A DNA stretch of 64,000 nt, from positions 62,001 through 126,000 of the forward strand of contig DASTAY010000045.1 of assembly GCA_035712345.1 (NCBI GenBank). The letters run 5' to 3'. This stretch comes from VRUE01 sp035712345. GTDB lineage: Bacteria > Actinomycetota > Thermoleophilia > Solirubrobacterales > 70-9. Positions 48,212 to 55,818 of this stretch are shown in pieces. The notes under the pieces were generated by a model. That model saw only the letters and a program-made list of their open reading frames with translations. It ran no database searches and was not told the DNA's origin. The translations under genes were made by a program, and so were the position numbers. Each line of letters opens with the position of its first letter. Position 1 is the first letter of the stretch.

Positions 48212-50188
48212 ATGGCTGTTGCCCAAGCGGTTCTGACCGACGCGCGACGCGCGACCCTGGAGGCGCTCTGCGACACGTTCGTGCCCGCGGTCGATATCGA
48301 CAGCGGCGACCCGGTCGAGGCGGAGTTCATGGCGCGCGGCGCCTCGGCCCTGCAGGTCGCCGCGCAGATCGAAGGCCTGCTTGCCGAGGCGATGACGGCG
48401 GAGGAGATCGAGGCGATCGGAGGCCTGCTGAATGGGCTCGCCGGAGCGGGATTCGACGACGCCCCGCTCGAGGCTCGCACCGCGATCGTCCACGCCTTCC
48501 GCGAGCAGGACCCCGGCGTCAAGCTCGGCCTGCAGCAGCTCAAGGGCCTCACCTTGCTCTTCTTCTACGCGCTGCCGGACGCCGCCGGCTCGAATCCCAA
48601 CTGGGAGGCGATCGGCTATCCGGGGCCGGTCTCCGCCGCGCCGGATGCCGCCGCGGCGCCGAAGACGATCGCGATCGAGGAGGTCGCGGGCGAGACGGCG
48701 ACGCTGTGCGCCGACGTCTGCATCGTCGGCTCGGGCGCCGGCGGCGCCGTGCTCGCGGCCCGCTGCGCGGCCGCCGGCAAGGACGTGCTCGTGCTCGAGG
48801 CCGGCGGCTACCGCAACGAGCAGGACTTCAAGCAGCTCGAGCTGCCCGGCTACCTGGAGCTCTATTACGGCGCCGGCCTCGCCGCCTCGGAATCTGGCTC
48901 GATCTCGGTGCTGGCCGGGCAGACGCTCGGCGGCGGCACCGTCGTCAACTACATGAACTGCGTGCGCACGCCGGAGCGGGTGCTGCGCGAGTGGGCCGGG
49001 CACGGCCTCGACGGGCTCGACGAGGCCGCCTTCGTCGCCGAGCACATGGATCCGGTGATGGAGCGGATCGGCGCCAACACCGAGGCGACCACGCAGAACG
49101 CCACCCACCGGCGGATGATGGCCGGCTGCGACGCGCTCGGCTACGAGCACCGGCCGCTGTGGCGCAACGCCTCGCCCGACGACGAGCCCGCCAACTGCGG
49201 CTACTGCAGCTTCGGCTGCCAGCACGGTTGCAAGCGCTCGGCGATGAAGACGTGGCTGCAGGACGCCTCCGACGCCGGCGCCCGCGTCCTCGTCGGCTGC
49301 CACGCCGAGCGGGTGCTCGCGGCCGATGGGCGGGCGAGCGGCGTCGAGGCGACCGTGACGCACGCCGACGGCTCCATCACCGCGGTCTCGATCGAGGCCC
49401 CGACGGTCGTCGTCGCCGGCGGTTCGGTCGAGTCGCCGGCCCTGCTCCTGCGCAGCGGCATCGGCGGCCCTGCGGTCGGCAAGAACCTGCGCCTGCACCC
49501 CGCCTACATCGTCGTCGGCATCTACGAGGAGCGGATCGACGGCTGGGAGGGCCAGATCCAGTCGGCGCTCTCGGACCACTTCTTCGACATCGAGGACGAG
49601 TGCGGCTTCCTGATCGAGGCCGTCGGCGTCGCTCCCGGATTGATCGCCGCCGCGCTTCCCTGGGACTCGGGCGCCGCGCACAAGAGCCTGATGCAGACGC
49701 TGCCCTGGTTCGCGCCCTTCGTCAGCGTCGCCCGCGACCACGGCTCCGGCGAGGTCCTGCTCGACGAGCACGGGCGCGCGGTCGTGCGCTGGGAGCTGGG
49801 CGACGAGGTCGACGCGCGGCTCGCGAGGCGGGCCAACGTCGAGCTGGCGCGGCTGCACGAAGCCGCCGGCGCGAGAGAGGTCTTCACCCTGCACTCGCGC
49901 GAGACCCGCTGGCGCGCGGGCGAGGACTTCGACGCGTTCCTCGCCGAGCTCGAAGCGGCGAGCTACGCCCCCAACGACGTCGCCTGCTTCACCGCCCACC
50001 AGATGGGCTCCTGCCGCATGGGCTCGGACCCGCAGACCTCGGTCGCCGACGGCCGCGGCGAGCTGCACGAGACCAAGGGCGTGTGGATCGGCGACGGCAG
50101 CGCCTTCCCGTCCGCCCCCGGCGTCAACCCGATGGTCTCGATCATGAGCCTCGCCCACCGCACGGCCGACGCGATCCTGCACGGCTGA
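48212..50188 (+). CDS. GMC-family FAD oxidoreductase with N-terminal helical domain
   Basis: A 658-aa flavoenzyme. The ADP-binding motif is CIVGSGAGGAVLAARCAAAG (about residues 171-190), the GMC loop is LGGGTVVNYMNCVRTP, and the C-terminal catalytic region is ACFTAHQMGSCRMGSDPQTS and GVWIGDGSAFPSAPGVNPMV. About 150 residues before the FAD domain resemble a gluconate 2-dehydrogenase subunit 3-like helical region. A Cys-rich insert (NCGYCSFGCQHGCKRSAMKT) is like those of long-chain alcohol oxidases. Alcohol or sugar oxidation is likely; the substrate is unknown. The stop is followed at once by the tRNA-Arg fragment. Confidence 0.88.
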   Translation: MAVAQAVLTDARRATLEALCDTFVPAVDIDSGDPVEAEFMARGASALQVAAQIEGLLAEAMTAEEIEAIGGLLNGLAGAGFDDAPLEARTAIVHAFREQDPGVKLGLQQLKGLTLLFFYALPDAAGSNPNWEAIGYPGPVSAAPDAAAAPKTIAIEEVAGETATLCADVCIVGSGAGGAVLAARCAAAGKDVLVLEAGGYRNEQDFKQLELPGYLELYYGAGLAASESGSISVLAGQTLGGGTVVNYMNCVRTPERVLREWAGHGLDGLDEAAFVAEHMDPVMERIGANTEATTQNATHRRMMAGCDALGYEHRPLWRNASPDDEPANCGYCSFGCQHGCKRSAMKTWLQDASDAGARVLVGCHAERVLAADGRASGVEATVTHADGSITAVSIEAPTVVVAGGSVESPALLLRSGIGGPAVGKNLRLHPAYIVVGIYEERIDGWEGQIQSALSDHFFDIEDECGFLIEAVGVAPGLIAAALPWDSGAAHKSLMQTLPWFAPFVSVARDHGSGEVLLDEHGRAVVRWELGDEVDARLARRANVELARLHEAAGAREVFTLHSRETRWRAGEDFDAFLAELEAASYAPNDVACFTAHQMGSCRMGSDPQTSVADGRGELHETKGVWIGDGSAFPSAPGVNPMVSIMSLAHRTADAILHG

Positions 50189-50226
50189 CGGCTGGATTCG
50201 AACCAGCGACCGCCGGATTAGAAGTT
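50189..50226 (-). repeat. Displaced 3' half of tRNA-Arg (att-like repeat)
   Basis: Minus strand reads CTTCTAATCCGGCGGTCG and then the T arm CTGGTTCGAATCCAGCCG, i.e. anticodon loop to acceptor of a tRNA-Arg(UCU). Positions 50189-50211 match 51129-51151 exactly. The anticodon-stem strand differs from the intact tRNA at three positions, so it came from a slightly different allele or has decayed. Confidence 0.8.
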
Positions 50227-50379
50227 CAGCCGGGAAGCGTCCAACCAGGGCGAATCCGTTCCAGGGAGTTCGATCCTGTCCAAGGAGTTCGGCTGAGTTC
50301 GCTGGAGCTGGGGAGGCCACTTGGTGCGCAGCCAGGCCGGTCGGCCCAAGCTGTCGCGGCCATCGGCTACCTTGACCCC

Positions 50380-50694
50380 ATGTCCGATGAGAAGTTGATC
50401 GCCGAGGCTGGTCGTCGCCTTTCCGAGGCGGCCCCCGATGCGCGGGTCATCCTCTTTGGCTCCCATGCGCGCGGAGACGCCAGGCCGGGGTCCGATCTCG
50501 ATCTGCTGGTGGTTGAGCCGGAGTTGAAGAGCCGCCGCGCTGAGTTCGTGCGACTGCGTGAAGCGCTGGGCGCGATGGGTGTTCCGATCGATCTGATCGT
50601 GGTCAGTGACGAGCATGCAGAGCAATGGGGACCGGTATCCGGCACGCTGATGCACGAAGCCCTCCGAGACGGCCGTGTCATCGCCGGAGCTTGA
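50380..50694 (+). CDS. mntA: MNT-type nucleotidyltransferase antitoxin
   Basis: A 104-aa minimal nucleotidyltransferase. The catalytic motif is VILFGSHARGDARPGSDLDL (GSxxRG...SDxD) and a third Asp lies in PIDLIVV. In HEPN/MNT systems this enzyme AMPylates or otherwise silences the partner HEPN ribonuclease. TACCTT lies 6 nt before the ATG and no Shine-Dalgarno is present. It overlaps the HEPN gene by 20 nt. Confidence 0.87.
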   Translation: MSDEKLIAEAGRRLSEAAPDARVILFGSHARGDARPGSDLDLLVVEPELKSRRAEFVRLREALGAMGVPIDLIVVSDEHAEQWGPVSGTLMHEALRDGRVIAGA

Positions 50695-51085
50695 GTCAGG
50701 TCAGCTCGCGACGCTCCTGGCTCGGAAGGCGACCGAGGACGCCGTAGCTCTGCGCGAATTCGAGGGTAACCCCAACGTCGCCGACAGCATCCTGGGCTTC
50801 CACGCGCAGCAGGCCATCGAGAAGTGGCTCAAGGCAGTGCTCGCCCACAAGGGCGTCGACTTCGAGTACACGCATGACCTCCGTCGCCTCATCGAGCTGG
50901 TCGAGGAACTTGGCATCACCTTCCCCTTCGTCACCGGTGAGATCGTGATGTACACGGAGTTCGCGGTTCCCTTGAGATACGAGGACCTGCTCGATGGCGA
51001 GCCGCTCGATCGAGGCGCTGCGGTCACCCAGATACACGAAATAGAAGCGTGGGCGCGGGGCCTTTTGGATCAGAAAGACGGGTGA
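50675..51085 (+). CDS. hepT: HEPN-domain protein (toxin partner of MNT)
   Basis: A 136-aa all-helical HEPN protein: LARKATEDAVALREFEGNPN, ILGFHAQQAIEKWLKAVLAH, and THDLRRLIELVEELGI. FHAQQAIEKWLKA is the typical first HEPN helix. A textbook RxxxxH nuclease motif is not obvious; FAVPLRYEDL sits where many MNT-linked HEPN proteins have an Arg-Tyr motif. It starts at a GTG inside the MNT gene. The order antitoxin then toxin with overlap suggests coupling. Confidence 0.85.
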   Translation: MSSPELESGQLATLLARKATEDAVALREFEGNPNVADSILGFHAQQAIEKWLKAVLAHKGVDFEYTHDLRRLIELVEELGITFPFVTGEIVMYTEFAVPLRYEDLLDGEPLDRGAAVTQIHEIEAWARGLLDQKDG

Positions 51086-51122
51086 GCCTTGCTGCGCCGA
51101 GCCCGAACCCGTTGAAATAAAG

Positions 51123-51195
51123 CGCCCCCGGCTGGATTCGAACCAGCGACCCACGGCTTAGAAGGCCGTCGCTCTGTCCACTGAGCTACGGGGGC
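51123..51195 (-). tRNA. tRNA-Arg (anticodon UCU)
   Basis: Acceptor GCCCCCG/CGGGGGC, D arm with AGCTCAGTGGACAGAGC, anticodon loop CTTCTAA (UCU), T arm TCGCTGG-TTCGAAT-CCAGC region, discriminator G. CCA is not encoded. A T-rich stretch follows its 3' end (51110-51119 on the plus strand reads GAAATAAA), perhaps a terminator. Confidence 0.95.
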
Positions 51196-51217
51196 GGGTG
51201 CGCCTAGGTTACGGGCT

Positions 51218-51652
51218 CTACCTGGCGTCGCGGGCGAAATGGTGGGCCGAGATGACCATGCCCGCGTTGAGGTAGAGGCGGTGGGCGTCGGCCCGATCGA
51301 GTTCGACGCCGGAGTCGAGGTGGAGCTGGTCGCAGCCCTCGCGCCGCGCCTCCTCGAGCAGCCAGTCGAGCAGCGCTCTCCCGTGGCCACGCCGCCGCGC
51401 GTCGGGCAGGGTCGAGAGGTCATCGACGTAGAGGTGGCGGCCCCAGGCGAGGCTGTCGGCGAGGCGAAAGCCGGCGACGGCGACGGCGCTCTGCGCCCTG
51501 TCCTCGAAGGCGCCGAGCAGCCGGTAGCCTCGCTCGCGCAGCGTCCCGTCGACCCGTCGGACGAACGAGCCCTCGTCGGAGAGGTCGGTGCGCAGCGCCC
51601 GCATCGCGGCAAAGGCCAGGCCCGTCTGCGGCGGCAGCAGCTCGCGGATCAC
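51218..51652 (-). CDS. GNAT-family N-acetyltransferase
   Basis: A 144-aa GNAT domain. Motif A is LYVDDLSTLPDARRRGHGRA with the R/Q-x-x-G-x-G/A acetyl-CoA loop (RRRGHGRALLDW), and motif B ends RLYLNAGMVISAHHF. The start is GTG 51652, which trims an unconserved upstream extension. The substrate is unknown. It is divergent from the alpha/beta hydrolase by 36 nt. Confidence 0.85.
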   Translation of the reverse strand: MIRELLPPQTGLAFAAMRALRTDLSDEGSFVRRVDGTLRERGYRLLGAFEDRAQSAVAVAGFRLADSLAWGRHLYVDDLSTLPDARRRGHGRALLDWLLEEARREGCDQLHLDSGVELDRADAHRLYLNAGMVISAHHFARDAR

Positions 51653-51688
51653 GCCCGCATCCTTGCACCTCGCGTAGGATCGACGGCG

Positions 51689-52504
51689 ATGCCGAGGGTC
51701 GATGCGGGAGACAGCGAGCTGCACTACGAGCGCGCCGGGACCGGCGAGCCGATGCTGCTGATCCAGGGAATGAGCGCGACGCACCGGGCCTGGGGCCGGG
51801 ACTTCCTCGCCTCGCTGGAGCAGAGCTTCGAGTGCGTCGTCTTCGACAACCGCGGGATGGGTCTCTCAGGGCCGGCGTTGATGCCCTTTACGACCGCCGA
51901 CATGGCCGCTGACGTCGCCGCCCTGCTCGACGCGCTCGAGATCGAGCGCGCCCACATCCTCGGCATCTCGATGGGCGGCATGATCGCCCAGGAGCTCGCC
52001 CTCGCCCACCCCGAGCGCATCCGCACCCTGAGCCTCGGTGCGACCTACTGCGGCGGGCCCGAGGGGACGCTGATGGCCGACGAGGACCTGCGCATGCTCG
52101 GCGCGGCGATGTCCTCCGGCGATCGCGAGCAGGTGCTGCGAGCGATGTGGGAGATCAACCTCTCCCCCGACTTTCGCGCCGAGGAGGGCCGCTACGACGC
52201 GTTCCGCGCGATGGCGGAGGAGCTGAAAGCGCCCAAAGAAGTGATCTTCCAGCAGATGCGTGCCTGCGCCATCCACGACACGAGCACCCGCCTGAGCAAC
52301 GTCTCGGTCCCCACCCAGGTCATCCACGGCACCGTCGACCGCCTGCTCGGCGCCAACAACGGCATCCAGATCGCCCGCCTGCTCGGCGTCGAGCCCCAGC
52401 TCATGGAAGGCGTCGGACACATGTTCTGGTGGGAGCAACCGTGGCATTCAGCAGCACTCGTGAGAGACCATGCGCTGACCTCGGTCCAGAGCCCGTCCCG
52501 GTAG
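51689..52504 (+). CDS. Alpha/beta-fold hydrolase
   Basis: A 271-aa hydrolase with oxyanion strand LLIQGMSATHRAWGR, nucleophile elbow GISMGGMIAQELALAHPERI (Ser), acid in VIHGTVDRLLGANNG and a terminal His in GVGHMFWWEQP. It resembles 3-oxoadipate enol-lactonase/haloalkane-type esterases, substrate unknown. TAGGAT lies 8 nt before the ATG. The last codons overlap the left arm of the long inverted repeat at 52488. Confidence 0.87.
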   Translation: MPRVDAGDSELHYERAGTGEPMLLIQGMSATHRAWGRDFLASLEQSFECVVFDNRGMGLSGPALMPFTTADMAADVAALLDALEIERAHILGISMGGMIAQELALAHPERIRTLSLGATYCGGPEGTLMADEDLRMLGAAMSSGDREQVLRAMWEINLSPDFRAEEGRYDAFRAMAEELKAPKEVIFQQMRACAIHDTSTRLSNVSVPTQVIHGTVDRLLGANNGIQIARLLGVEPQLMEGVGHMFWWEQPWHSAALVRDHALTSVQSPSR

Positions 52505-52603
52505 GGCTGAAACGTCTTGTACTTTTTCGTCGAGCGCAGCGGGCGCCAGCTGCAACCCGACCCACCGAAAAAGTTAAGTGAAAGCCCTGCCGGGACGGGC
52601 TCT
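52488..52603. terminator. Long nested inverted repeat between convergent genes
   Basis: Outer 21-nt arms 52488-52508 and 52583-52603 (AGAGCCCGTCCCGGTAGGGC plus T; one G-U pair) enclose inner arms ACTTTTTCG (52521-52529) / CGAAAAAGT (52566-52574). It lies between the stops of two convergent genes and provides T-runs on both strands, so it fits a bidirectional terminator. Confidence 0.7.
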
Positions 52604-54768
52604 CAACCCACGTCGGCGCAGCTCGTGTCGAGCTTGCCCTTGACCTTGAAGACGTAATCGGGCTCGGGCGTGATTTCCGGCTCGGCGACGACCAGTTCGA
52701 GCGCCTTGGCGCTCTTCAGCCAGGCGTAGATCGGATACCAGTAGGGCGCTTCGGGGGAATCCTGCGTGAACTGGCTGACGACGAGGTAGTCGTATTCGCC
52801 TTCGTTGATCGCCTGGCGGAACTGATGGCAGCTGGTCGCCAGGCGATACGTGCCGTCGGGGCCTTCGACGCCGATGTACTGGACGTAGTTGTCGAGGTTG
52901 GCCCCGTAGAAGCCGTACTGGCCGAAGAAGATCTCGCCCGAGCCGGCGATGCCGATGCGCTTGTCGTGCTGGGCGCGGGCGAACGTGTACGCCTTGCGCG
53001 GACCGCCGTCCTGTAGGAAGGGACTCGTGTTCACGTAGTGCTGGTTGTAGTACTGGACCTCCTGCGCACGGCCCAGAACCACCGCCAGGAGCAGCACGCA
53101 CCCCGCTGCGGCGGTGACGTAGGCCCGGCTGACGACGAGACGGCTGCGCAGCAACGCCAGCGCGGTCGGCGTCCACACCAGCGCGGCCGTGAGGAAGATC
53201 GTGCCGAAGATGTAGGGCGGGTACCAGCGTGGCGTGGTCAGCACGGTTATCGCGTAGACCAGGACCAGGAAGAGCAGCGTCTGCCAGGCGCGCGACTCCG
53301 GCGCGCGCAATGGCCGCGCGATCGGCAGCACGGTCATCGCCAGCACCAGGCCCGGCACCAGGTAGCGCGTGTTGGTGAAGAAGCCCGTCGGCGAGCCCTC
53401 CTGGCCGGCGGCGGTCAGCGGGGTGAAGAGGTAGACGACCGCGGTCAGCAGGGCCGCGGCGGCGACCACCTGCAGGATCCGGTTGCGCGAGCGCACCGCG
53501 ATGAAGATCACGGCGGCGACCGCGACGATCAGGATCAGCGGCCAGAGCGGGCCGAAGGCGTCGTCGAGACGGGGGAAGAACCAGTGCCTGTAGATGGTCG
53601 GCTCCGTCAGGTAATGGGAGACCGCGAAGCGCGGCCGCGGGTCGAGCGGCATCTGGTCCGGCCGAGGCAGGTGCAACGGCCCGAAACCGGTCGACGGGAT
53701 CGGGTTGCCACCGGTCTTGATCGCCGCCTTCACGTACCAGTAGCCGCCGACGACGAAGCCGGAGAGGCCGAGCAGCCAGGCCGTGGTCAGGCGCCGCCCG
53801 CGGCCACTGAAGAGGACGACGCCGAGGCCGATCGCGACCACGGGCACCAGGAAGGTGAACTTGACCGAGATCGCGAGGCCGCCGGCGATGCCGGCCAACA
53901 CGAGCGGGCCCTTGTCGAGCAACGGCGCGTCGCGCTCGGGCGTGTCCTGCACCGCCCCCTCCTTCGGCGCGCGCCGCTGGTGGCCGTTGATCAGGAAGGC
54001 GGCGAAGGCGATCAGGAAGGCCAGCCCCATGATGTCGTTGCGGCCCTCGCCCGGCTGGGTCTCGATCATCACCCCCGAGTCGAGGATGATCGCCCCGGCG
54101 ACCAGGGTCGCGGGCCCGACCTTGTAGGGGCGGCCGACGCACCAGGCCGCCAACAGCGCGACCGAGATCCAGATCATGTTGATCAGCGGCGAGAGCCAGT
54201 CGGTCTTGAAGACGACGATCCCCGCGGCGTGGATCAGTTCGGAGGTCTGCGGGTAGAACCAGGCGGCGAGGCGCAGGGGGTCGGTGTAGTGCAGGTGCAC
54301 CGTCGAGGCTTCCTGCGCCATCCGCGCCGCGAAGGGCATGTGGTACCAGGTCGTGTCGCCGCCGAACATGCCCGCGTCGAGGTTGAGCTGCGAGGGGAAC
54401 GTCCACTCGGCGACGGTGAAGGAGGCGACCCCGAGCGCCAGCAGCAAGGCGATCGTCTGCACCTGCGGCGCCGCGACCTCGTTGCGCAAGCGCGGCGCCA
54501 TGCGGCGGCCGAGCGCCGCCGCGCCGAGGCCGACGCCGATGCAGACGACGACGATCCAGCCGAGCCGCAGGATGCTGAGCGAGCCGAGCAGCTCGAGCGA
54601 GAGGACCAGCAGGGCGACGGCGAGCGTCGCGTCGCCGAGGCGGGCCAGCGCGCCGGAGAATTCTGGCACGATCCAGCGCCGCAGCCAGTAGCCGCCGAGG
54701 CCGACCGCCGAGACGATGCCGATCGTCGCCAGGCAGCCACCGATGTAGGAGCCGAAGGAGGGCGTCAC
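52603..54768 (-). CDS. GT-C-like polytopic membrane protein (putative lipid-linked glycosyltransferase)
   Basis: A 721-aa membrane protein with more than ten helices. After the first helices, a periplasmic loop has LDAGMFGGDTTWYHMPFAAR, the kind of acidic loop found in GT-C enzymes, with FYPQTSELIHAAGI following. A C-terminal soluble domain (about 170 residues, HDKRIGIAGSGEIFFGQYGF) lies outside. GT-C transferase for polyprenyl-linked sugars is the best guess; it could also be an unrelated DUF. GTG 54768 has TAGCAT 9 nt upstream. Confidence 0.6.
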   Translation of the reverse strand: MTPSFGSYIGGCLATIGIVSAVGLGGYWLRRWIVPEFSGALARLGDATLAVALLVLSLELLGSLSILRLGWIVVVCIGVGLGAAALGRRMAPRLRNEVAAPQVQTIALLLALGVASFTVAEWTFPSQLNLDAGMFGGDTTWYHMPFAARMAQEASTVHLHYTDPLRLAAWFYPQTSELIHAAGIVVFKTDWLSPLINMIWISVALLAAWCVGRPYKVGPATLVAGAIILDSGVMIETQPGEGRNDIMGLAFLIAFAAFLINGHQRRAPKEGAVQDTPERDAPLLDKGPLVLAGIAGGLAISVKFTFLVPVVAIGLGVVLFSGRGRRLTTAWLLGLSGFVVGGYWYVKAAIKTGGNPIPSTGFGPLHLPRPDQMPLDPRPRFAVSHYLTEPTIYRHWFFPRLDDAFGPLWPLILIVAVAAVIFIAVRSRNRILQVVAAAALLTAVVYLFTPLTAAGQEGSPTGFFTNTRYLVPGLVLAMTVLPIARPLRAPESRAWQTLLFLVLVYAITVLTTPRWYPPYIFGTIFLTAALVWTPTALALLRSRLVVSRAYVTAAAGCVLLLAVVLGRAQEVQYYNQHYVNTSPFLQDGGPRKAYTFARAQHDKRIGIAGSGEIFFGQYGFYGANLDNYVQYIGVEGPDGTYRLATSCHQFRQAINEGEYDYLVVSQFTQDSPEAPYWYPIYAWLKSAKALELVVAEPEITPEPDYVFKVKGKLDTSCADVG

Positions 54769-54804
54769 GAGCGGCGGATGCTATTCGCCCCGGCGGGCGG
54801 CGAG

Positions 54805-55485
54805 CTACTCCGCCGCAGCGGCCGGAATCCGGCAGGAGACGCCGGTGCCGGCGAGGCCGCAGTAGCCGTTGGGCACCTTGTGCAGGTACTGCTGGTGGTA
54901 GTCCTCGGCGTAGTAGAAGGGCCCCGCGGGCTCGACCTCGGTCGTGATCGGCTCGCGCCCGGCCGCACGCAGCGCCTCGTCGTAGGCATCGCGCGCCATC
55001 TCCGCCGTCGCCTTCTGGGCGTCGCTCGCGAAGTAGATCCCGGAGCGGTACTGCGTGCCGACGTCGTTGCCCTGCCGCATTCCCTGGGTCGGGTCGTGCT
55101 CCTCGAAGAAGACCTCGAGCAGGCGCGCGTAGGAGATCTTCCGCGGGTCGAAGGCGACCAGCACCGCCTCGGCGTGGCCGGTGCGGCCGCTGCAGACCTC
55201 CTCGTAGGTCGGGTTCGGCGTGGTCCCGCTCATGTAGCCGACCGCGGTCGTGTAGACGCCGTCGAGCGTCCAGAACAGCCGCTCCGCCCCCCAGAAGCAA
55301 CCGAGGGCGAAGTAGGCGACCTCGATCCCGTCGGGGAAGGGCGGCTTCAGCGCCGCGTCGAGCACGGCGTGGCGCTCGGGCACGTCGAAGGCCGGCTCGC
55401 TGCGGCCCGGCAGCGCCTCCTCCGGCACGGGCAGCCGTTCCTTGGAGCGGTTCCAGAGCACCCAAAGAGGGTAGCGTTGCCACAT
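54805..55485 (-). CDS. msrA: MsrA, peptide-methionine (S)-S-oxide reductase
   Basis: Repairs methionine-S-sulfoxide. The active site is YFALGCFWGAERLFW with the catalytic Cys. Family motifs HDPTQGMRQGNDVGTQYRSG and EDYHQQYLHKVPNGYCG are intact. The N-terminal extension PEEALPGR is common in actinobacterial MsrA. Start ATG 55485 has GAGG 6 nt upstream; GTG 55461 is an alternative. Length 226 aa. Confidence 0.93.
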   Translation of the reverse strand: MWQRYPLWVLWNRSKERLPVPEEALPGRSEPAFDVPERHAVLDAALKPPFPDGIEVAYFALGCFWGAERLFWTLDGVYTTAVGYMSGTTPNPTYEEVCSGRTGHAEAVLVAFDPRKISYARLLEVFFEEHDPTQGMRQGNDVGTQYRSGIYFASDAQKATAEMARDAYDEALRAAGREPITTEVEPAGPFYYAEDYHQQYLHKVPNGYCGLAGTGVSCRIPAAAAE

Positions 55486-55510
55486 CGGCTGCCTCGTCCT
55501 CCTCTTCGCC

Positions 55511-55759
55511 CTGATCTCGCCAAGGCTGGCGCTGTTCGTCATCTTCCTCTTCAGCGACCTGCTCAGCCGCGCCTTCGACAGCTGGCTGGTTCCCTTCCTC
55601 GGCTTCTTCCTGCTGCCCTGGACGACGCTCGCCTACGCGGTGATGTGGGCCTCCTCCGAACAGGTCCACGGCTTCGAGTGGTTCATCGTCGTGGTCGCCT
55701 TCCTGATCGACATCGGCGCCTTCGCCGGCGGCGGCCGACGCCGTCGCGAAACCGCATGA
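55511..55759 (+). CDS. Small membrane protein without a canonical start
   Basis: The frame from an in-frame TAG at 55472 to the TGA at 55757-55759 encodes three hydrophobic segments: SPRLALFVIFLFSDLLSRAF, WLVPFLGFFLLPWTTLAYAV, and WFIVVVAFLIDIGAFAGGGR. The pattern resembles small hypothetical membrane proteins of this lineage. No ATG/GTG/TTG exists before residue 40; CTG 55511 is the best candidate start. Coding potential is good, the start is open. Confidence 0.5.
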   Translation: MISPRLALFVIFLFSDLLSRAFDSWLVPFLGFFLLPWTTLAYAVMWASSEQVHGFEWFIVVVAFLIDIGAFAGGGRRRRETA

Positions 55760-55818
55760 CGGCTGCCGCCGGGCAGCCCCCTGTCTGATTCACGCCGCCG
55801 CCGGGTAATGCGGCAGGC

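Larger units (their letters stand above)
50189..51195. mobile_element. Mini-island with MNT/HEPN genes bounded by tRNA-Arg and its 3'-half copy
   Basis: tRNA-Arg (51123-51195, minus) and a fragment at 50189-50224 share 23 identical bp and 33 of 36 aligned positions in the same orientation, about 940 bp apart. The fragment lies on the 3' side of the tRNA, as expected when an element integrates at a tRNA 3' end and leaves a displaced copy at its far border. Between them are only a nucleotidyltransferase gene and a HEPN gene. There is no integrase, so mobilisation must be in trans or the element is a deletion relic. Confidence 0.65.

Noticed and set aside
50189..50226. A second complete tRNA-Arg gene
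   Set aside because: Only the anticodon loop to T-arm part is present; the D arm and 5' acceptor are missing because the GMC gene on one side and unrelated sequence on the other replace them.
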